Part shown: in pieces, positions 1-6,115 of the stretch
How positions within the stretch are numbered: position 1 is the stretch's first letter
Layout: every line of letters begins with the position of its first letter
Assembly: GCA_030148365.1 (NCBI GenBank)
Contig: JASBTO010000199.1
Location: 1 to 6,115 of the forward strand
DNA from: Kangiellaceae bacterium
GTDB lineage: Bacteria; Pseudomonadota; Gammaproteobacteria; Enterobacterales; Kangiellaceae
Direction: 5' to 3'
Length of the DNA stretch: 6,115 nucleotides
Notes under the pieces: generated by a model
Told to the model about the DNA's origin: nothing
Databases searched by the model: none
What the model saw: the letters and a program-made list of their open reading frames with translations, nothing else
Translations under genes and position numbers: made by a program

Positions 1-1541
1 TCTCCGGCCGCGAGGCGGGTGGCGCCCTCGGCGAGGGCGATCCTCGGATCGTCCGGGGCCGCTTCCGGCGTCACGGCCACCAGCAGATCCCGCGTGGCTT
101 TTTCGGGGTCGCTGGCCTGGGTGATGGCGGAAATCAGGGCCACACCGCTGACGCCCGTACCGGCCACCAGCGGCGCACGCTCTTCGGTAATCCCGCCAAT
201 GGCAACGACCGGGTAGATCAGGGTGTTCGTCCAGTACGCCAGATTCTCGAGTCCCCGGGGGATCCAGGGCATCTCCTTGCTCGTGGTCGCGTAAACCGGG
301 CCGACCGCAATATAGGACGGCTGGATAGCGTGGGCCCGCGCCACCTCGTAATAGCTGTGAGTACTTACTCCCAACCTGAGGCCCGACACATGCAGGGTGG
401 AGAGGTGAGCATCGTCAAGATCCTCTTGCCCCAGATGAACTCCATAGGCGCCCTTTTCAATCGCGATCCGCCAGTGATCATTGATAAACAGCCGGCAGCG
501 ATGACGGTGGGCGATGTCGATACCCCGCTCGATTTCCTTTTCCAATGCCTTGCCCGTCAGATCCTTGATGCGCAATTGCGCGGTCGTAACGCCAAGGGGC
601 AGCAACCGTTCAAGCCATTCGGCGCGATCGACCACCGGGTAGAGGCCGATCGGACTCCGTCCACAGTCGGGAAACCGCGAATTGAGGTGGCGAAGATCCG
701 GCGTCCGGGTCAAAAACGGCAAATCATTTTGCCGGTCCGGCCAATGCCGGATTTCCACGGGCCCGGGTCCCGCGCCCACCCGATAGCTCTGTCGCAATCC
801 CTGATTGATGGCCATCTTGCCGATCACCACCGCATCCCTGAGATCATGCTCCTGCGCCAGGGCGGCGGCGATGGCCGATGCCAACCGGCAGCCGGTGCCG
901 CGGGCATTCTCGGTATCGACCCGGCGACTGCTCAGCCAGAATGCATGCTCGCCGTCGGTAAAAAAGTCCTGACTGAATTTCTCTTCCGGCCGCTTGTCTG
1001 CGGCATGGCCGCCTTTGAGCAGGACGGCTTTTACTCCCAGTCCGAGAATCTTCGCGGCGGCCTTTTCAGCGTCTTCCGGATTGCGGATTTTGATCCCGGC
1101 AAGCTTTTCCGCTTCCGGCCAGTTCGGAGTCAGCAGAGTCACAAACGGCAAGATCCGTTTCACAAACGGCTTCCAGGCGCCCGGCATCATCAGATCGCCA
1201 CCTTTGCTGGCGGATATCACCGGATCGCAGACTACCGGCCCCTGATAGTGCTCGATAAATTCCGCCACTTCCCGGATCACCTCGGCACTCGGCAGCATGC
1301 CGAGTTTGATGGCGGCGGGCGCCAGGCTTTCCTGCAAGGCCCGGATCTGGGCTTGCACCTGTTTGGCTTCGAGAGGATTCAGGGACGCGACGCCCTCATG
1401 GTTCTGGGCAGTGACCGCCGTGACCAGACTGCAGGGGTGCGCGCCGAGCGCTGCGATCGTATTGCAATCGGCAACCTGTCCGGCAAGGCCGGCACTGTCG
1501 TTACCGGCGATTGCCCAGACGATAGCCTTGGCATTGTCCAT
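1..1541 (-). CDS. thiDE: Bifunctional HMP/HMP-P kinase - thiamin phosphate synthase (ThiD-ThiE fusion), 3' end outside window
   Basis: The frame is open from ATG at 1541 to the window edge: 513 codons, no stop. The N-terminal domain (about residues 5-265) is a ribokinase-fold ThiD, which phosphorylates hydroxymethylpyrimidine phosphate to the pyrophosphate. Visible marks are AIAGNDSAG (10-18), TAVTAQN (41-47), KLGML (79-83), DPVIS (106-110), LLTPNWPEAE (136-145), LLKGGH (174-179) and the GTGC anion hole with Cys218. A linker of about 30 residues follows. The ThiE domain (about 299-490) joins HMP-PP to thiazole phosphate; it shows LYPVVD (300-305), QLRIKD (322-327), LFINDHWRIA (351-360), GVHLGQEDL (367-375), LGVSTH (390-395) and VAIGGI (446-451). 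This half closely resembles enterobacterial ThiE. A tail of at least 20 residues continues past the usual ThiE end. An AGGAG at 1551-1555, inside the end of thiG, lies 9 nt before the ATG, and the thiG stop is 3 nt upstream, so translational coupling is likely. The ThiD glycine loop departs from the usual GGGAGIQAD pattern. Identification is very secure; only the C-terminus is unknown. Confidence 0.95.
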   Translation of the reverse strand, partial: MDNAKAIVWAIAGNDSAGLAGQVADCNTIAALGAHPCSLVTAVTAQNHEGVASLNPLEAKQVQAQIRALQESLAPAAIKLGMLPSAEVIREVAEFIEHYQGPVVCDPVISASKGGDLMMPGAWKPFVKRILPFVTLLTPNWPEAEKLAGIKIRNPEDAEKAAAKILGLGVKAVLLKGGHAADKRPEEKFSQDFFTDGEHAFWLSSRRVDTENARGTGCRLASAIAAALAQEHDLRDAVVIGKMAINQGLRQSYRVGAGPGPVEIRHWPDRQNDLPFLTRTPDLRHLNSRFPDCGRSPIGLYPVVDRAEWLERLLPLGVTTAQLRIKDLTGKALEKEIERGIDIAHRHRCRLFINDHWRIAIEKGAYGVHLGQEDLDDAHLSTLHVSGLRLGVSTHSYYEVARAHAIQPSYIAVGPVYATTSKEMPWIPRGLENLAYWTNTLIYPVVAIGGITEERAPLVAGTGVSGVALISAITQASDPEKATRDLLVAVTPEAAPDDPRIALAEGATRLAAG

Positions 1542-1544
1542 GAC

Positions 1545-2327
1545 TCAGGACTCCTGCTGCCAGAACGGGGTGCCGAGTACCGGGGTCGAGGGGCTGGCCA
1601 GATCCCGCTCCGGCATCAGTCCGGCCTCAAAGGCCTTGCGTCCGGACTCGACCGCCAGCCTGAAAGCCTCCGCCATCACCACCGGATCGGCAGCGCGGGC
1701 TACCGCGGTATTGAGCAAGATGCCGTCATAGCCGAATTCCATGGCCTTTGCTGCATGGGAAGGCGCGCCGATCCCGGCGTCGACAATCAGAGGCGTATCG
1801 GGCAGGCGCTGCCGCAGGGTTTGCAGGGCATAGGGGTTGATCAGGCCGCGACCGGTACCGATGGGCGCGCCCCAGGGCATCAGCACGCGACACCCCACAT
1901 CAAGGAGTTTGCGGCACAATACCAGATCATCGGTGGAGTACGGGAAGACTTCGAAGCCAAGTTTGACCAGTTGCTCTGCGGCTTCAACCAGCCCGAAAGG
2001 ATCCGGTTGCAGATTGTAATCATCCCCGATGACTTCCAGTTTCACCCAGTTGGTCCCGAACAGCTCTCTGGCCATCTGCGCTGTGGTTACGGCTTCCGCA
2101 GCAGAGTGGCAGCCGGCGGTGTTGGGTAAAAGCTCGCAGCCAAGGTCCCGGATCAGGTCCCAGAACTGCAAACCGCCCTTTTGCTGCGGTGACTGCCGGC
2201 GCAGGGACACGGTAATAACGCCGGCGCCGGAAGCGCGAATGGCGTCCTGCATGATCTGCGGCGACGGATACAGGGCTGTACCGATAAATAGCCTGCTTTT
2301 CAATGATTTGTCAGCAATATTCCACAT
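1545..2327 (-). CDS. thiG: Thiazole synthase ThiG
   Basis: ThiG is a TIM-barrel enzyme. It condenses 1-deoxyxylulose 5-phosphate, dehydroglycine and the sulfur of ThiS thiocarboxylate into the thiazole phosphate carboxylate half of thiamin. The product is 260 residues, the normal family length, and covers the whole fold: start MWNIADKSLKSRLFIGTA, ELLPNTAGC (65-73), WVKLEVIGDD (94-103), phosphate-binding GAPIGTGRGL (153-162), VDAGIGAPSHA (182-192) and GILLNTAVA (202-210). Lys96 in VKLEV is the position expected to form the Schiff base with DXP. The start is supported by AGGGTGG at 2334-2340, 6 nt upstream and inside the last codons of thiS. Only 2 nt separate the thiS stop from this ATG, and 3 nt separate its stop from thiDE, so it sits in the most tightly packed part of the operon. 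The neighbouring thiO indicates that the dehydroglycine comes from glycine oxidation. No anomaly seen. Confidence 0.97.
   Translation of the reverse strand: MWNIADKSLKSRLFIGTALYPSPQIMQDAIRASGAGVITVSLRRQSPQQKGGLQFWDLIRDLGCELLPNTAGCHSAAEAVTTAQMARELFGTNWVKLEVIGDDYNLQPDPFGLVEAAEQLVKLGFEVFPYSTDDLVLCRKLLDVGCRVLMPWGAPIGTGRGLINPYALQTLRQRLPDTPLIVDAGIGAPSHAAKAMEFGYDGILLNTAVARAADPVVMAEAFRLAVESGRKAFEAGLMPERDLASPSTPVLGTPFWQQES
1551..1555 (-). promoter_or_regulatory. Shine-Dalgarno of thiDE within the end of thiG
   Basis: AGGAG lies 9 nt before the thiDE ATG at 1541, embedded in the last codons of thiG. It fixes the thiDE start and points to coupling with thiG translation. Confidence 0.75.
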
Positions 2328-2329
2328 GG

Positions 2330-2530
2330 TTAACCACCCTGCATCGGCGTGACCACTTCAATGCGGTCGCCGTCCTTGAGTGAGAAATCGGCCTGTTGGG
2401 AGCGCGGTACGAAAGTCATATTGACCGCCACGGCAAAACCCTCTTCACCGAAACCGGCGGCTTTCAGGGCCGCTGCCAGTGTGGTCTCGCCATCCAGCCT
2501 GACGGATTCATCATTAACCTGCACCTGCAT
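2330..2530 (-). CDS. thiS: Sulfur carrier protein ThiS
   Basis: ThiS is a small beta-grasp (ubiquitin-like) protein whose C-terminal glycine is adenylated by ThiF, converted to a thiocarboxylate, and used by ThiG as the sulfur donor. The predicted protein has 66 residues, the usual size. It begins MQVQVNDESVRLDG, has the AVAVNMTFVPRSQ core strand and loop (about 34-46), then DGDRIEVVTPMQGG, ending in the diagnostic Gly65-Gly66. I chose ATG at 2530 over the in-frame TTG at 2533: the AGGAG at 2539-2543 is 8 nt from the ATG but only 5 nt from the TTG. The gene is separated from thiO by about 99 nt, the only loose junction in the operon, and is followed 2 nt later by thiG. No thiF is present in the window, so the activating enzyme must be encoded elsewhere, possibly beyond thiDE or supplied by a MoeB-like homologue. 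Confidence 0.96.
   Translation of the reverse strand: MQVQVNDESVRLDGETTLAAALKAAGFGEEGFAVAVNMTFVPRSQQADFSLKDGDRIEVVTPMQGG
2334..2340 (-). promoter_or_regulatory. Shine-Dalgarno of thiG inside the thiS Gly-Gly codons
   Basis: AGGGTGG is the only purine-rich match near the thiG start, ending 6 nt before ATG 2327. It is formed by the last thiS codons CAG GGT GGT, so the sequence encoding the essential C-terminal Gly-Gly also serves as the thiG ribosome binding site. Confidence 0.6.
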
Positions 2531-2629
2531 CAAGCAATCTCCTGTTTTTGCTGATATTTTTCATAACCGAATGTCGGTTGCACCGGTTCGCGACGCTCAC
2601 CTTGCGATGCCGGATTGCTTGTCTTCTCC
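2531..2629 (-). other. thiO-thiS spacer with perfect inverted repeat
   Basis: This 99-nt stretch is the only sizeable gap in the operon. At 2565-2579 it holds a perfect inverted repeat, AACCGA-CAT-TCGGTT (6-bp stem, 3-nt loop), followed by an A-rich stretch and then the thiS ribosome binding site. There is no T-run, so it is not an intrinsic terminator. It could be an RNA processing or stability stem, or the scar of an old insertion. No convincing promoter or reading frame is seen. Confidence 0.55.
2539..2543 (-). promoter_or_regulatory. Shine-Dalgarno of thiS
   Basis: AGGAG on the minus strand lies 8 nt before ATG 2530 and 5 nt before an in-frame TTG at 2533. The spacing favours the ATG and gives a 66-residue ThiS. 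It is a strong independent site, unlike the coupled starts elsewhere in the operon, which fits the 99-nt gap before thiS. Confidence 0.75.
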
Positions 2630-3703
2630 CTACACGGATTCACTGTATAACTCCTCATCCACCGGGTAGGTCTGGTGGGACAAGCGAATGACGGCATCTT
2701 CAATCAACGCCGGAGCGAGAAGGAAGCCGTGCCGGTAGAGTCCGTTAATCCGGATGAGGCCGTCATCAACTTCCAGCAACGGCATATTGTCCGGCATCGC
2801 CGGGCGGCACTGGCTGACGGTCTTGATGATGCGGGCTTCAGCGAATCCGGAATGCAGGCTATAGGCCGCGGATAACAATTCCAGCCCGGAGCGCACCGAA
2901 ATGGGCGAGCAATCGTCGCTCTCGATCTCGGTCGCGCCGACCAGGTAGATGTTGCCCGGCCGCGGTACCAGATAGATCCGGTAGCGAGGATGCATCAAGC
3001 GCACCATATGCTTGATGTCGACGTCCGGCGCATGCAGCCAGACGAGCTCGCCGCGCACCGCTCTCAACTCCGGCGTTTGCGGCCGGGCACCGAGGCCGCG
3101 ACAATCCGCCGCCCAGTCAAAGCTGCGCTGCCCGTCCTCAAGTTTCAGTTGGCCGGGCTGGACTTCCGGTACCTCGACACCATAATGCCAAACCACTCCG
3201 AGGTCAGTGAGCACTGACTCTAGCCGGACCATCAGGGCTTCGGGATCCAGTTGGGCTTCCTGTTCCAGGTACAGGCCCGCACCCAGATGTGCCAACGCCG
3301 GTTCCCGATCGCGAAGATCGACAGCGACTATGTCTCCTTCCGATTCGGGCAAATGGCGGCGCACCAGGGTTTCGAAGTGCTTGAGATCGCCCCGATCCTT
3401 GCCGTGGGCCGCAATCAGGGTGCCGGGTTGCCGAAAAAAAATCTCACCGCCCAGGGCTTCAAGAATGTCCGGCCACAGGGCCAGACCCCGGTTGCCCAAG
3501 CGGTAGATCGGCGCGTCGGCCTGTTCGACTTCCGCGAGGGGCGCCAGAATACCGGCGGCGGCAAAGGAGCAGATCTCCCGCGAACCTTGCGGCTCGCGGT
3601 CAAACAGCTCAACTTCGTGCCCGATGCGGGCCAGCCGCCAGGCCAACAGGCGGCCGGCGATGCCGGCACCGGCAATGCCGATTTTTAGTGGTGTTACCGT
3701 CAT
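2630..3703 (-). CDS. thiO: Glycine oxidase ThiO (FAD-dependent)
   Basis: ThiO is a cytoplasmic FAD flavoprotein of the D-amino-acid oxidase family. It oxidises glycine to the imine used by ThiG, consuming oxygen and releasing peroxide. The 357 residues match the family length. Seen directly: an N-terminal Rossmann dinucleotide site GIAGAGIAG (9-17) with the strand VELFD (31-35) after it, FAAAGILAP (47-55), DCRGLGARP (200-208), AVRGELVWLHAP (215-226), RLMHPRYRIYLVPRPG (235-250), VGATEIESDD (255-264), CRPAMPDNMP (299-308) and NGLYRHGFLLAPA (320-332). By alignment from memory with Bacillus ThiO, Arg300 and Arg324 match the two active-site arginines (302 and 329). The whole reads as the beta/gammaproteobacterial type. 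The ATG at 3703 lies 10 nt after the thiC stop. The only purine-rich match is GGAG at 3717-3720, 13 nt away, so translation probably depends on ribosomes arriving from thiC. The coding strand contains eight consecutive T at 3434-3441. Confidence 0.95.
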   Translation of the reverse strand: MTVTPLKIGIAGAGIAGRLLAWRLARIGHEVELFDREPQGSREICSFAAAGILAPLAEVEQADAPIYRLGNRGLALWPDILEALGGEIFFRQPGTLIAAHGKDRGDLKHFETLVRRHLPESEGDIVAVDLRDREPALAHLGAGLYLEQEAQLDPEALMVRLESVLTDLGVVWHYGVEVPEVQPGQLKLEDGQRSFDWAADCRGLGARPQTPELRAVRGELVWLHAPDVDIKHMVRLMHPRYRIYLVPRPGNIYLVGATEIESDDCSPISVRSGLELLSAAYSLHSGFAEARIIKTVSQCRPAMPDNMPLLEVDDGLIRINGLYRHGFLLAPALIEDAVIRLSHQTYPVDEELYSESV

Positions 3704-3713
3704 GTTAGCGGCA

Positions 3714-5576
<1,863 letters not shown>

Positions 5577-5582
5577 ACAGTA

Positions 5583-5600
5583 CTTCCTCGCAATCGATGG
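5583..5600 (-). promoter_or_regulatory. thiC ribosome binding site with a possible sequestering hairpin
   Basis: GAGGA at 5589-5585 is the Shine-Dalgarno sequence, 8 nt before the thiC ATG. Directly upstream, CC-A-TCG (5600-5595) can pair with CGAGG (5590-5586) across an ATTG loop: five pairs with one bulged A, covering the GAGG. This is a plausible OFF-state stem for translational control by the riboswitch. The pairing is hand-drawn and no folding energy was computed. Confidence 0.5.
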
Positions 5601-5626
5601 CGGGGAGAGCAGACCTTAAGGGATTA

Positions 5627-5650
5627 TCCTTGCGGGATCGGTCCTTGCGG
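5627..5650 (-). repeat. Tandem short repeats between aptamer and thiC
   Basis: The 9-mer CCGCAAGGA occurs twice on the minus strand, at 5650-5642 and 5635-5627, 15 nt apart start to start. Each copy can close a very small stem (TCC/GGA with a GCAA loop; ATCC/GGAT with a CGCAA loop). A related palindrome, CCTTAAGG, follows at 5621-5614. They lie in the riboswitch expression platform. Whether they act in control or are a chance duplication cannot be told from one sequence. Confidence 0.55.
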
Positions 5651-5653
5651 AAT

Positions 5654-5740
5654 ACTCATCCCTACGCCGGTATTAGCCGGATCAGGTTGTGCGGGTTTAC
5701 CTTGCAGGTATCTCAGCCGTGTCGACGGCACCCCGAGAGT
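5654..5740 (-). promoter_or_regulatory. TPP riboswitch (Thi-box aptamer) upstream of thiC
   Basis: The minus strand holds every conserved block of the thiamin pyrophosphate aptamer, in order. CGGGGTGCC spans 5735-5727 and the pyrimidine-sensing GGCTGAGA spans 5718-5711. AACCTGATCCGG (5688-5677) and CCGGCGTAGGGA (5670-5659) complete the set. Helices can be drawn by hand. P1 is ACTC 5740-5737 with GAGT 5657-5654. P3 is GCCGT/ACGGC closed by a CGAC loop. A small extra P3a stem TACC/GGTA has a TGCAA loop. P5 is CCGG/CCGG around CTAATA. It lies 77 nt before the thiC start, and its known role is to lower thi gene expression when TPP is bound. No U-run terminator follows it, so control is more likely at translation initiation or through Rho than by intrinsic termination. 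Confidence 0.97.
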
Positions 5741-5747
5741 GGCGAGT

Positions 5748-5753
5748 ATTTTA
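5748..5753 (-). promoter_or_regulatory. Putative -10 element of the thi operon promoter
   Basis: TAAAAT on the minus strand matches the sigma-70 consensus TATAAT at 5 of 6 positions. It lies in a small AT-rich patch inside very GC-rich DNA. A start 6 to 8 nt downstream would fall at about 5740-5741, exactly where the aptamer P1 helix begins. No good -35 hexamer is visible; the 17-nt-spaced site reads GGCCTC. The promoter may need an activator, or the call may be wrong. Confidence 0.5.
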
Positions 5754-5863
5754 ACGTAGATTGGGGGCGGGAGGCCAGCGGTGGCGGGCGGCGGTTGTGT
5801 TTGCGGAAGTGACCAGGGGTTTTACCGTTTTGTGGCTCGCTGCGGCAGGGGCAAGTGGGTATC

Positions 5864-5883
5864 ATCCTCGCGCACGCAGGGAT
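5864..5883. repeat. Degenerate REP/dRS3-like short palindrome
   Basis: ATCCTCGCG-CA-CGCAGGGAT is a 9+9 nt imperfect palindrome with a 2-nt centre, one G-T wobble and one mismatch. It resembles the very common proteobacterial intergenic motif ATTCCCGCGCAGGCGGGAAT. In one minus-strand frame it gives the familiar spurious peptide WIPACARM. A single degenerate copy is present, so the assignment rests on resemblance only. Confidence 0.45.
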
Positions 5884-6011
5884 CCATTTGTGCGGAAATT
5901 CCGGATGCCTCAATAAAGACTACCGGGTGCGACCAGGAACAACCGGTGGCCACTCCTGCCCCATATCTGGTACAAAAGGTTCTGCTACCGGTCTTTTTTA
6001 ATAGCTCAAAC

Positions 6012-6016
6012 AAGGA
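6012..6016 (+). promoter_or_regulatory. Shine-Dalgarno of the lipoprotein-like gene
   Basis: AAGGA ends 5 nt before the ATG at 6022, an acceptable spacing. It is the only ribosome binding site candidate near this start. Confidence 0.6.
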
Positions 6017-6021
6017 CTTCC

Positions 6022-6115
6022 ATGCGCTCTTCGATAAAGCTCATTGTGCTCACAATCCTGCTCCTGGCCCAGGGCTGCGCCACAAAAATCATGACCTCAG
6101 CCGCACTAAAAGACT
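6022..6115 (+). CDS. Putative lipoprotein, N-terminus only
   Basis: The first 31 codons of a divergent gene are present before the window ends. They read as a type II signal peptide: a short n-region with Arg2 and Lys6, a hydrophobic stretch LIVLTILLLA (7-16), then the lipobox-like A-Q-G-C with the candidate lipidated Cys19. The lipobox is imperfect, with Ala at -3 and Gln at -2 instead of the usual Leu and Ala/Ser. Residue +2 is Ala, not Asp, which by the E. coli rule would send it to the outer membrane. AAGGA at 6012-6016, 5 nt before the ATG, supports the start. The mature part is cut off, so no family or function can be given. There is no sign that it belongs to thiamin metabolism. Confidence 0.7.
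   Translation, partial: MRSSIKLIVLTILLLAQGCATKIMTSAALKD

Larger units (their letters stand above)
5741..6021. other. Divergent intergenic region between the thi leader and a lipoprotein-like gene
   Basis: These 281 nt separate the two divergent transcripts. From the thi side they hold the -10-like element at 5748-5753, a very GC-rich block (about 5761-5800), a degenerate palindrome at 5864-5883, a pair of 5-bp inverted arms CAGGA/TCCTG at 5934-5938 and 5954-5958, the palindrome GTGGCCAC at 5946-5953, and two ACCGGT hexamers at 5942-5947 and 5987-5992. A six-T run occupies 5994-5999. A TTGTGC/CAATAA pair (5888-5893, 5911-5916; 17-nt spacer) is a weak promoter candidate for the plus-strand gene. 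I see no RNA gene and no credible protein here. Confidence 0.5.

Noticed and set aside
330..2129. Long plus-strand open frame of 599 codons opposite thiG and thiDE
   Set aside because: It lies antisense to two clearly recognisable thiamin genes, has no recognisable domain, and spans both genes and their junction. It is a by-product of GC-rich codon use on the other strand.
2531..2533. TTG as the thiS start, giving a protein beginning Met-Met
   Set aside because: The adjacent ATG has better Shine-Dalgarno spacing (8 versus 5 nt) and gives the usual ThiS length.
2486..2600. Possible small peptide starting GTG or ATG in the thiO-thiS spacer and overlapping the thiS start
   Set aside because: The frame (ATGAAAAATATC...) has no ribosome binding site, encodes only about 16-29 residues and has no recognisable content.
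5651..5750. Alternative seven-pair P1 using AATACTC (5750-5744) with GAGTATT (5657-5651)
   Set aside because: Its 5' arm probably lies upstream of the transcription start predicted from the -10 element, and the canonical P1 with ACTC at 5740-5737 directly abuts the conserved aptamer core.
5968..5999. GGTA...TACC stem followed by six T, as a plus-strand terminator
   Set aside because: The stem is only four pairs with a 13-nt or longer loop, and no plus-strand gene ends upstream. The T-run alone is not enough to call a terminator.
5822..6013. Minus-strand 63-codon frame, and an overlapping one giving WIPACARM
   Set aside because: These peptides are the typical spurious translation of REP-like intergenic palindromes. 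The frames lie in the promoter region and I see no coding signature.

Overview
The window is almost entirely one minus-strand thiamin (vitamin B1) biosynthesis operon. In transcription order it reads TPP riboswitch - thiC - thiO - thiS - thiG - thiDE, and the last gene runs off the left edge of the window. The DNA is GC-rich. The protein sequences look gammaproteobacterial: the ThiE domain is close to enterobacterial ThiE, ThiC is the long proteobacterial form, and thiD and thiE are fused. Use of the oxygen-dependent glycine oxidase ThiO, rather than the radical-SAM enzyme ThiH, suggests an aerobic organism. I cannot name a genus from the sequence alone.

Layout from right to left on the minus strand. 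A -10-like hexamer (5748-5753) is followed at once by a complete TPP aptamer (5654-5740) and a short leader with tandem small repeats and a stem that can cover the thiC ribosome binding site. Then come thiC (3714-5576), thiO (2630-3703), a 99-nt spacer with a perfect 6-bp inverted repeat, thiS (2330-2530), thiG (1545-2327) and the 5' 1541 bases of thiDE (1-1541). Apart from the thiO-thiS spacer the genes are 2 to 10 nt apart, so they are probably co-transcribed and partly translationally coupled. On the other side of the control region a divergent plus-strand gene starts at 6022; only its first 31 codons are present, and they look like a lipoprotein signal peptide. The 281-nt interval between aptamer and this gene (5741-6021) holds the thi promoter, a degenerate short palindrome of REP/dRS3 type, and nothing else I recognise with confidence.

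Together the genes cover both branches of the pathway. ThiC makes HMP-P from AIR, and the ThiD domain phosphorylates it to HMP-PP. ThiO makes dehydroglycine, ThiS carries sulfur, and ThiG builds the thiazole phosphate. The ThiE domain joins the two halves into thiamin phosphate. Missing from the window are ThiF (ThiS adenylation), a cysteine desulfurase, DXP synthase and ThiL, which must lie elsewhere. The riboswitch should reduce expression when TPP is plentiful.

I found no mobile element, CRISPR array, tRNA or rRNA, and no convincing new system. The better second-look points are the leader/expression platform, the sequence changes in the ThiD domain, the His-to-Gln change in a conserved ThiC stretch, and the hairpin spacer between thiO and thiS.
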